A stretch of 64,000 nt of DNA. Source: Hyaloperonospora brassicae. Its lineage: Eukaryota; Oomycota; Peronosporomycetes; Peronosporales; Peronosporaceae. Positions 32,358-41,174 of this stretch are shown here, piece by piece. Location of the stretch: the NCBI GenBank assembly GCA_947650285.1, contig CANTFL010001234.1, positions 124,001 through 188,000 on the forward strand, read 5' to 3'. How positions within the stretch are numbered: the stretch's first letter is position 1; each line of letters opens with the position of its first letter. The position numbers were made by a program, and so were the translations under genes. The notes beneath the pieces were generated by a model. The model had not been told where the DNA came from. It saw only the letters and a program-made list of their open reading frames with translations, and made no database searches.

Positions 32358-33720
32358 AAAACAGCTCTTCTACGCAGGTTGGAAATGAAAAAGTGAGTAT
32401 ATGTTCGCTTTCAAGTCTGGTAGATAGATACCTGCTTTGAAGATCTTTATATGGCTCTGAAAGAGTCGTCTTTGTCTCTCGTACATCTTTGCATGTACCC
32501 CAACAGTCCTTCGTGTCCCTTGGGCAGTTCATTACATGTCCCTCTTCCACTAAGACGCACCTCACAGCTACAACAAAAGGTGTCGCGTGACTTCCAACAC
32601 GCATTGCCTTCGCGTGCTAGGGGTCCACAAACGACATTGTACTGACGTACGTGCCATGCGGCACTTGCTGCCACCGCTCTGTCGCTTGGCTCTTGCTGTT
32701 CATCGTGACCGACGGCATATGCACCTGCGACCACGCACGTCCGTGTTCGCGTCTTCCAACGGCATCAGCCTCGCGCCGGCGGCAGCTCCGGCAGTTGCTC
32801 TTCCACCGGTCCGAGCTGCGCATGGCTAAAAGCGAGCCGACAGCACAATCCCGACGCTGCACACCCTAGCAATCCTCTTTGCGTCGTTCACGGATCGAGC
32901 TGTGCTGGCGACGCCACGTCTCGCTCGTCTCCTTGCACAGGCCCCACCACACGCTCGTCTCCTTGCACAGGCCCCACCACACGCTCGTCTCCTTGCACAG
33001 GCCCCACCACACGCTCGTGCATATATCGCGCAAGTCACCTCGAAGCCCAATCGCATTGGCATTCACCGTCACTTTACAGCAATTGGTCGCGTCCCCCATC
33101 GACTCCGTGTGACTGTCATCCAGCACGAACGTGTCGAGGAGCTCGGGCACATCCTGCAGCGAAAGCCCGTTCTTCAATGTCTACGGCTCGTGGTAGTTAC
33201 GGACCCCTCCTATCGTGTCGTACTTGTCATGCCGTCCGTCGCATGCTGCAACACGGACGTCATACAGTGCCGTCGGCCGCGCGCGGTCGCAAAAGCACTG
33301 CTGCGGCTACCTCGTCGTCAAGTAGAGCAGCCAAGTGACTCCCGCAGCCGCCCGTGCCAAAGCAACCCACGTGGAAGCTGCCACTGACCGACATCGTGCA
33401 CTTGCACGTGTGCCGCGCACACACACGAACGGATCCGATGCGTCGTCACGAGAGCAAGAAATGCTGCGACCACAGACAGTTGCGGACGGGATGAGCAACG
33501 GCACCGCCCGCTCACAGCTGGTGATCGAGTTCAACGTAGAGGACCCGTTGCCCGTCCTGCTACGTCTTATCAATGCTTTGCACCTACGGTCCAAGACGCG
33601 CTTAACGGAAGCGGTGGCAACAATTGGCCACAGAGACTCGCGGGCCCAACGTGCCCATAGTCGTCCGGCACTGATTAAGATGCCGCGTCTGCGTTTTCGT
33701 GCGCTCGCCACTGGATGTGC
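32358..33720 (-). pseudogene. Decayed minus-strand coding sequence of unknown family
   Basis: Several minus-strand frames look protein-like but are broken by stops and shifts. These are 32358-32604 (VMNCPRDTKDCWGTC...), a segment near 33130 (LSLQDVPELLDTFVLDDSH), KYDTIGGVRNYHEP near 33200 followed by a stop, and a 134-codon frame at 33307-33711. A 30-bp unit is repeated three times inside (32924-33013), giving the repeated peptide ETSVWWGLCK. The whole lies divergently upstream of the aminotransferase gene. I do not recognise the ancestor, and some frames may be chance. Confidence 0.35.
32924..33020. repeat. 30-bp tandem repeat, three copies
   Basis: The unit ctcgtctccttgcacaggcc plus ccaccacacg occurs at 32924-32953, 32954-32983 and 32984-33013 with no differences, then starts a fourth time and breaks off. 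As a multiple of three it keeps reading frames open on both strands. Confidence 0.9.
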
Positions 33721-34073
33721 TCTGTCTTCTCCCGTCCGTGCGGTGGGCAGCAGGAGCTTCGAGCGCCGGATGGCTCGTCACCACGTGGTTTCGCCTGTGG
33801 CGGCGACACGACTGGCCGTCGCGTTTCAAGGCGACGAAATCAGGTGTTGCGGGCAGGTGCGACACGTCGATGACCCCATCTCGGCGGCGGTTCTCGTAGC
33901 CGTTGGGGCCGTCGCGTCCCGTCGCGTCTGTCGAGAGGATCAGTGACACCGCAGCACATCCCTTGGGCCACGTCGCGGACGTACGTAAGAACACATCCGA
34001 AGTGCCCCTACCGAAGAAAAAGGCGACGCGCGGACCCCCACTTGCCAACTCTTCCAGCGTCTGCCACGACACC

Positions 34074-34135
34074 TGACGGACGGACAGACGGACGGACTGA
34101 CGGACTGACGGACTGAAGGACGGACTGACACTCTC
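34074..34135. repeat. GACGGACT-type microsatellite upstream of aminotransferase
   Basis: Short degenerate repeats of gacggact and gacggaca units fill most of this 60-bp stretch, 20 bp before the aminotransferase start codon. They probably lie in its 5' leader or core promoter. Confidence 0.75.
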
Positions 34136-34156
34136 TCTGCCTGTCGACTGTACAGG

Positions 34157-35422
34157 ATGGGCAAACAGCACTTGGCCAGAGGCATTGGCCGCCTGTCCGA
34201 CCTGGTCATGACCAAGGCGAAAGGCTCGTGGGTCTGGACGTCGACCGACCGCAAGCTGCTGGACTTTACGAGCGGCATTGCCGTGACGAGCGTGGGCCAC
34301 TCGCACCCGAAAGTCGTGGCTGCCGTGCAGAAACAAGCGGCCACCCTCGTGCACGCGCAGGTGAACATTGGCTACCACCAGCCCATGCTCGACTTGACGG
34401 ACAAGCTGCTGCCGGTGCTACCCGCGAGCCTCGACTCGCTCTTCTTCGCGTGCAGCGGCTCCGAGGCCGTCGAGAATGCGGTCAAGCTCGCGCGTCATGC
34501 GACAGGCAAGAGCCGAGTGATTGCGTTTCAGGGCGGCTACCACGGTCGCACCATCGGCACCATGAGCCTCACGTCGAGCAAGACCGTGTACAGCGCGGGC
34601 TTTGGTCCACTCATGCCGGGCGTCACCTTTGTGCCGTATCCATACGCGCTTCATGGCCCGTTGACCAATGACGACGAGAAGAACGCCGAGTGGTGCCTAG
34701 AGCAACTGCGCGTTGCACTGAAGCAGCAGTCGGCGCCCCGTGACACGGCGGCCATTATCATTGAGTCGGTCCTGGGCGAGGGCGGCTATGTGGTGCCGCC
34801 CACGAGCTTTATGAAGAACCTGCGCGATCTCGCCACTGCGAATGACATTCTGCTCATTGCGGACGAGGTCCAGTCTGGGTTTGGCCGCACGGGCAGCCAC
34901 TTTGCGATTGACGGTCACTTTGACGTGCAGCCCGACATTTTGGCGTTTGCTAAGGGCATTGCGGACGGGTACCCGATCAGTGGCATTGCCAGCCGAAAGG
35001 AGTTGACAGACACGCAGCCTGCCGGGTCAATGGGTGGGACGTATGCGGGCAACGCAGTCGCTTGCGCAGCGGCCATTGCGACCCAGGAAGTCATTGCCGA
35101 GGAGAACGTGCTTGAGAATACTCGCGCTCGCGGTGCGCAGCTGCGTGCTGGCCTCGACGAGCTAAAGGCATCGGGGAGGTACCCGATTGTGGACGTCCGC
35201 GGCTTGGGTTTGATGATCGGAGTTGAGTTTGACTTTACTACGACACCAAAGGGCACCGCGCACAGGATCTCGCTGGCATGCCTGGACCACGGCATGATGC
35301 TGCTGACGACGAGTATATACGAGACGTTGCGCTTTATGCCGCCTCTGACCGTGACAGAGTCCGAGTGCGCGCTCGCGCTGGAGATTTTCCGAAAGGCTTT
35401 GGATGACGTCTTTGAGAAATAG
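34157..35422 (+). CDS. Class-III aminotransferase, 4-aminobutyrate aminotransferase type
   Basis: A complete 421-residue, intron-less enzyme. PLP-dependent class-III aminotransferases of this group move the amino group of GABA (or a similar omega-amino acid) to 2-oxoglutarate. Visible hallmarks are SGSEAVENAVKLAR (cofactor phosphate region), GGYHGRT, IADEVQSGFGRTG with the cofactor-ring Asp at about residue 236, and AFAKGIADGYPISG with the Schiff-base Lys at about residue 266. GGTYAGNAVACAA follows. The length fits bacterial GabT-like enzymes. The N-terminus (MGKQHLARGIGRL...) shows no strong mitochondrial presequence. Related ornithine-type aminotransferases cannot be fully excluded. Confidence 0.92.
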   Translation: MGKQHLARGIGRLSDLVMTKAKGSWVWTSTDRKLLDFTSGIAVTSVGHSHPKVVAAVQKQAATLVHAQVNIGYHQPMLDLTDKLLPVLPASLDSLFFACSGSEAVENAVKLARHATGKSRVIAFQGGYHGRTIGTMSLTSSKTVYSAGFGPLMPGVTFVPYPYALHGPLTNDDEKNAEWCLEQLRVALKQQSAPRDTAAIIIESVLGEGGYVVPPTSFMKNLRDLATANDILLIADEVQSGFGRTGSHFAIDGHFDVQPDILAFAKGIADGYPISGIASRKELTDTQPAGSMGGTYAGNAVACAAAIATQEVIAEENVLENTRARGAQLRAGLDELKASGRYPIVDVRGLGLMIGVEFDFTTTPKGTAHRISLACLDHGMMLLTTSIYETLRFMPPLTVTESECALALEIFRKALDDVFEK

Positions 35423-36770
35423 AGGCATTCCTCGTTTGCTGACATGATGGACTTGTGTACAACTATCGAATTAGATGTGAGTCTTTACGACAACAGCGGC
35501 ATTGCTAGTTGCTGCTTCGACGTGAGTGTCCCGCTACTGATCGTCGTTGGTAGTCAGTCAACACAAGACGTCGTGAAAGCGAGTGCACAGTGCATCGGCG
35601 CATGTCCGTTTCCCTCACAAGTGCACATCATCGGTTTTCATGAGATCTGTCAGCGCAAATAGGACTCTTTAGCTAAATGAGTAATCTGCCGAAAGTCTGG
35701 AGCTGTAAATTCAGTACCTGTGCTCGCCGGCATTCGCATGGGCACGTAGTTGCACGGCATCAAAGTCCACAGCAGCAAGTACCGCTGACATGGTCTGCTG
35801 GTCGCGTCATGGCCGACGGAGACCATTTTGCAAGAATCAAAAGTTAGCGATAAAAACTCCACAAGTATACGACATAGTGACGATGGCCGCGGCTAAAAAA
35901 GAAAGAGCTTTGTATTTGTTGCCTAGAAGAGCAAAAGCAGCAACATTGATGATTGCGACGCGCGTGACATGACACCCGTATATGTGTAGAAAGATTGACT
36001 TGGTTTGTAATGAGTCAAATGACGTAACAACAACAAAGAGATAAGTCGGTGACTTGTAGTTGATTATTGAAAAGGTGAAAGCTCGGTAGCTCCATCTTGC
36101 GCCAGGCTAGGGGGTGACTTTCGATATATGTATTTCAATTTTTGTGGCTTTACGGTTGATATATGGTGAAGTATGTCAATATTTGTTTAGCTTGCCACTC
36201 TCTTGTGTCGAGCGCGTAGGGATCAAGCTTTTGGGTTTGAGGCTTGAATGACAACCAAGTTCTTGCCTTAATAGTTTTTTACAAATGCAAGCTTCAATTA
36301 CAACTTGGCAATTACGCTTGAGAAGAGCGTGTTTGCTATCTCTTATCTTGTTTCGCTGCATCCAACCTCGTTATAGCTTTTTGTGCCCCACAGGGCGGAA
36401 GAAAGGTCGAATAATGAAGGTGGCGTCGTTGTGCTATCGGAGATGGAGCCCTTTGTCGCTCTTAAATGCAAGGGTAGACGCTATGTAACCTTAACTTCTA
36501 CATCAATGTCAACGTAAATATCACCTCGTAGAATCTATCCAACAGTAATTATACCACTACGTTGATAGTTAAGCTTCCCAAAACACATAAATTGCTCTAT
36601 AAATGGATTAAAATTAGCCACTGTTTTTATCCTACAAACCGCCAATTCGAGATGAGATTTAGGGAAGGCGTATCCAATAATATATAGTTATAATCAAGGA
36701 AAAATGAAAAAAATGCCCTGTTTAATCACAAAAATAAAAAATGTCTCGGATAATTGGAAAATGAAAAATG
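35423..36770. other. Intergenic, no gene seen
   Basis: Only short frames are present. The 72-codon frame at 35444-35662 begins 21 bp after the aminotransferase stop but shows no family features and is probably 3' UTR. From about 36.5 kb the DNA becomes AT-rich up to the border of the Mutator-like element. Confidence 0.5.
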
Positions 36771-37032
36771 GAGATTTATAGGTACACACCCACCCTTCGA
36801 TGCGTACACCCCCCCCCCCTGAAATAGAGGCCCCTCCTAAAGTACCGTAACCTCCCTAGCTAGATACTGCACACTTATCGATACAAAATGCCATATAAAA
36901 TTCTTGGCTTTGTGCACACCCCTCCATAATACAGGCCTCCTTTGATTCAGCAAATAGCCTTGCGTATGGATCCGCTCTCATTATCCGGCATCCCCCTATA
37001 AGTATCCCCATTTTTACTACCAATTCCCCTAA
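36771..37032 (+). repeat. MULE left terminal inverted repeat
   Basis: Starts gagatttataggtacacacc and contains a run of about 13 C at 36810. It is the reverse complement of 40097-40354 with scattered substitutions. Confidence 0.88.
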
Positions 37033-37170
37033 GTTATAGATGATCATAATTTTTAGGTCATGTAATATGCATACATCTGACTCATACTGCAAATATAACT
37101 GTCAATGGGGGACATGAACCTTCCCAGTTAAACAATCTAAAGTTATCACTTGCCATAATTAATAATGTAA

Positions 37171-39300
37171 ATGCACACGATACAAAGGTATCGATTTCGA
37201 TATCTAGACAGCACTGCGATAGTTGATCCGGTGCAGGGGGTGACTGGATTTACGCTATCGAAATATCGAAAGAATCAATCGACTATGCTTGCACCGCCTG
37301 CGGAGGCTGTCTACGCGTCGCTGGAGGGCGCGGAAAGAATTGTACTTTCTCATGCGATAAGTGAATGTTACACCTCATCAAGAAGTCGCTCTAAACGCGC
37401 CGCTCGGGTGAGATCAGGAAAGTCTGGTTAGTTTGTGCTTATGCTGGTCGGTACATGAACCGACGGAAATACCTCATAGATGATTCGCCAAAGCGTCGCA
37501 GCTCAACACGAATTTTTTAAGTGTCCATTTACCGTGACAATTACAAGGGAAACAGTATGCAACGATGATGACAATGACCATACTATTAGTTGCAGCGATC
37601 GTGATTCTGTGGTAGTTTTCCAGTAGTCTTTGGCTGTTAGAAACAGAACACACAACCACGAAGCAGCAGATGATGTATCTGCCTAACCCGCCGCACGAAT
37701 AATTAGTCTTCACAACGCCTTGGCGATCAGTGCCATGGCAAGAGCAGGTGCAGCACCCAAGGTCATCCTGTCAACAGGTCTTCAAATCGATCTAAACTGC
37801 AATCTCATTTCAAGGGACATATACAACTCAAAGGAGTTGGTCCAAGAAACATATTGCTGGAAGAACACCTATGGAGATGCCGCTGGATGAACTTCAGGCA
37901 AATAACATTCTCCATGCTTACGACCGCGACGACCAAGGTCAACTTACCAAGCTTTTCTTTGCACCAAGCGCATGCGTCTGACTTGCACGAGAATTTCCTC
38001 ATGTCATGATCATGGATGGTACATACAAGGTCAATAAGTACGTATGAATCGCATCTGATTTCAAGATGACTTAATTTATCAGCATTGACCGTTTTTATCT
38101 TCTTATTAGATTCAAGATGCCAATGCTACACATAGTTAAGGTGTCTTCAAGTAATGACAGCTTTTCGGTCGCGTTCACATTTCTTTCATCCGAGCGATAA
38201 GAAGACTACAACTGGGCTCTCTATGATGTAAAAAGCATTTTCATAGACAATCAACTACCTCATGTAGTTGCCACGGATCGGAAACTTTCGTTTATGGCTG
38301 CGCTTCGTTCGCACTTTTTGAAGCACACAATCTGCTTTGCATCTGGCATATTTCAAATAATGTACTTTCCAACTGCCGCAAGCACTTCCAAGATCAACAA
38401 GATTGGGAAATGTTCGAGGCTGAATTCAAACAGCTGTGTTATTCCATCGATGTTTCATCATACAAGACAAATTGGTCTGGCATCTGCAAACGCTATCCTA
38501 TTTCCGTCAGCAAATACATTGAAAGGAATTGGATATGTGATAAATGTCGGTTCATTCTTGCATGGACCAAAGCGTACCGTCATCTTGTAAACGTAGCAAG
38601 TAATCGAGCCGAGGGACTACATGGATCAGTAAAATGACGGATAGCAGTGTCGACGGGCGATCTTGCCGATGATGCCAGTGGATATTGCTTGCAGTTGATC
38701 ATCAGGACAAGGTCATTCGACACATCATCGCCTATAGCCGCGCACATACGCTTATCGCTCTCTCGGGTGATATTTGGGATGATGTTCGACGAAAAGTATC
38801 ACATCACGCACTAAAGAAGGCTAATGAAGAGGCAAAGAAGGCACGTATCTCTCCGTCAACTCCATGTACTGATTTCTTTACATCAACACTTGTAATCCCA
38901 TGTTCGCATCGCGTTCGCGACATCTTAGCAACGAGTGGGAGAAATTTAAAAAGGAAGAATTATTGTTCAGTGGTGGCTTGATGGCAACGAGAACACCTGT
39001 CACGAGGATACTACCGATCTTACTCTGTAACAAGACCTATCTCAAATTCGAGATCACTATTCTCAGCTACCATTAGACCAACAGCGCATTCTGTGTGATC
39101 GTATTATTCTATTATCACAAGAGGACGTATTGGTAGAGTTGAATGCGCATATATCAGTACGGCAGGGTCGCGGTCGTACAGTTGGCGCTCGAGGGCGTCG
39201 CGGAAAAGACTACGTCTCTACTCGCCGCGATCCAAGTGCATTCGAGTATTTTTTGCAAACTGAAGCTTTTCATAAGCCAGACGCTGTCTACAATGTGAAC
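37171..39300 (+). pseudogene. MULE transposase remnant
   Basis: The pieces appear in the order expected of oomycete MULE transposases: an N-terminal basic segment (37171-37431); FKCPFTVTITR (about 37518) and NRTHNHEAAD near 37640, typical of the FAR1/FLYWCH-like DNA-binding region; FAPSACV and HDHGWYIQG near 37960-38030; and the DDE core 38100-38640 (FTFLSSER, VATDRKLSFMAALR, NVASNRAEGLHGSVK). A SWIM zinc-finger segment (VIPCSHRVRDIL, about 38896) and a basic tail (RRDPSAFEYF near 39225) follow. Many stops and frame changes break it, so no active enzyme can be made. Confidence 0.82.
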
Positions 39301-39336
39301 TAACAGGGTCGTGGTCGATTTCAGGGACAACAAACA

Positions 39337-39768
39337 TTGTCAAATTCTCAGCCATCAGAACAAACGTCTCCATGCCAAAAATGGATGCACAGTAAGGTCG
39401 ACTACGTTTTACACCGCGCGAAAGAGAGTACAATGTCGTACCGAAAACTCACGCATCTTCATGCCCGGGCGAGCTGTGATGCTTGCTACGATAGCAAAAG
39501 TTGGTGCAGTGGAGGGAGCGGACGTGATCATTACCAGGTCGCCATTTTCACCGTTGCCTGCTCGAACTATTGCAAGCAGACGAACAAAACAGTACCACAA
39601 ATAGTTAGTGATTCTTCCGTCGACCCTTTGTCTTGTGCCTATCTTCTACTATCTTTTTGCGACGAAAGACTTGACTATTCATCAGCAGCACTTGACTGGA
39701 TACAGGAATCTAAAACTGCGTGTGCTGAGGTTTTAGATATATACACGAAATGTGTCGAAAGAGCGTAA
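39337..39768 (+). CDS. Unrecognised 143-codon ORF inside the MULE
   Basis: An open frame with several Cys (CDACYDSKSWCSGG, CSNYC) between the transposase tail and the right inverted repeat. I recognise no domain. Upstream in the same frame is GRFQGQQTLSNSQP..., so it could be the C-terminal extension of the transposase. It could also be host sequence carried by the element. It stays open longer than the clearly decayed transposase. Confidence 0.35.
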   Translation: MSNSQPSEQTSPCQKWMHSKVDYVLHRAKESTMSYRKLTHLHARASCDACYDSKSWCSGGSGRDHYQVAIFTVACSNYCKQTNKTVPQIVSDSSVDPLSCAYLLLSFCDERLDYSSAALDWIQESKTACAEVLDIYTKCVERA

Positions 39769-40096
39769 TCTGATGAATAATCTAAGGATTATTACGGCGA
39801 AAAGGCACAAACGTAGCTGATGTTGAAGCTGTCTAGCAATTAGTTGGGCAACTGCGTGGCCTCGACGTGAATCTGAGCTATCCGGTCGCCATCTGCTAAG
39901 GTAAACATCTAATATCAACCATCAAACGCACCTATGCAGGTCATCGACCGCGTGTACGTGTACGTGTGCGTGTGTATGTGGATTGCGGTCACAAGCTGTG
40001 CCTCTTTGCTTTCGCCGCGGGAGCTAGCGCGTCCGTCCAGCTTCATTCGCTTCTCGCCTTTCAAGCATTGTTACGTTTTTCTGGGCTCTATTTAAA

Positions 40097-40354
40097 TTAG
40101 AGGAAATGGTAGTAAAAATAGGGATACTTATAGGGGGATGCCGGATAATGAGAGCGGATCCATACGCAAGGCTATTTGCTGACACAAAGGAGGCCTGTAT
40201 TATGGAGAGGTGTGCACAAAGCCAATAATATTATATGGCATTTTGTATCGATAAGTGTGCAGTATCTAGCTAGGGAGGTTACGGTAATTTAGGAGGGCCT
40301 CTATTTCAGGGGTGTGTGTACACACCAAAGGGTGGGTGTGTACCTATAGATCTC
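40097..40354 (-). repeat. MULE right terminal inverted repeat
   Basis: Ends gtgtgtacctatagatctc; it is the mirror of 36771-37032. The C run of the left repeat is shorter here (acacacacccc on the complementary strand). Confidence 0.88.
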
Positions 40355-40734
40355 ATAAAAATTGCATCGATAATTGGAAAGTAAAGAATGTTCCACATCC
40401 TAAAATACTCAACGCAGCACATCATACAAATTCTTTTTCTGGTTGTGGTAATTCTCAACGCAATTTGTATGAGCACGACGCAACCTACTTAACTTCTCAC
40501 AGTAGGTGCTGGTAATTCATAGTGCAAGTTGCTTAAAACTCATCGTTATATTTAACCGTCTCACTAGTCTTAAAAGCAGCTCGGTAGGAGCAGCACCATA
40601 CTCGCCTTATTCTAGCTACACACACACGTACACTGTCATTCATTGGGAACCAACACGCTCGTGATGCGAGCGTTCGTGCACGCGCCTTATCGACTGCAAC
40701 GAATAAATCTTGCAGCTTCAACAGCACCAGAAAA

Positions 40735-41012
40735 ATCGATAAGCAACAACAATAGCAACCACATAATCTACAACAACAACGACAGCAGTAACAGCAGTAT
40801 CATCATCAATAGCAACAACAACAGCAGCAACCGCAGCGCCTAAAACAACAGAAGTAGCAACAGCAGTAGCATTATCAACAGAGCAACAACAACAGCAACA
40901 ACAGCACCCTACAACAGCACAAGCAGCATCAACAGTAGCAGCAACAGAATCAACAATATCAACTTAATAACAATAACAAAAGCAATAACATTAATATCAA
41001 CAACATTAGCAC
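40735..41012. repeat. Imperfect AAC/CAG trinucleotide tract
   Basis: About 270 bp made largely of aac, agc, aga and atc triplets (caacaacagcagcaac...). It reads as Asn/Ser-rich on the plus strand but is interrupted by stops. I treat it as a degenerate microsatellite rather than a gene. Confidence 0.85.
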
Positions 41013-41024
41013 CAATTGACTGTG

Positions 41025-41174
41025 TTTACGGCCGCGAAGGATGATACGAGGACGCGTTTACGTCCTCATATCTCGCGTCTGCGCCCGAAACTGGTAGCTG
41101 CAAGCGCGGCACGTCCGCGGCAGAACCCTGTCCGCGGCTTCCCAAACAGGGCAGGGGTTGGTCACGGCCGTAAA
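41025..41174. other. GC-rich 150-bp unit with perfect 10-bp inverted ends
   Basis: The ends TTTACGGCCG (41025-41034) and CGGCCGTAAA (41165-41174) are exact inverted repeats. Inside lies the hairpin GAGGACG-cgttta-CGTCCTC and GC-rich sequence with ccgcgg motifs, in sharp contrast to the AT-rich surroundings. It could be a small foldback element, a structured RNA or a regulatory island. It directly follows the trinucleotide tract. Confidence 0.5.

Larger units (their letters stand above)
36771..40354 (+). mobile_element. Mutator-like (MULE) DNA transposon, decayed
   Basis: About 3.6 kb with long terminal inverted repeats, 36771-37032 and 40097-40354, roughly 95% identical by eye. Between them lies a decayed MULE transposase on the plus strand. 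Bases just outside the ends (atgaaaaatg before, ataaaaattg after) are similar and could be a degraded 9-10 bp target duplication, typical of MULEs. A further match, gataattggaaa plus about ten bases, occurs outside both ends (36750 and 40369). Confidence 0.85.

Noticed and set aside
32447..32734. Cys-rich minus-strand frame as a secreted effector
   Set aside because: No signal peptide or RXLR/CRN motif, and it overlaps other equally plausible broken frames.
32924..33020. CRISPR-like array
   Set aside because: Units are directly adjacent tandem copies with no spacers, in a eukaryotic context.
33335..33946. 203-codon plus-strand frame upstream of the aminotransferase
   Set aside because: No recognisable domain and biased Ala/Arg composition; the minus strand there also has partial protein-like frames, so the coding strand is unclear.
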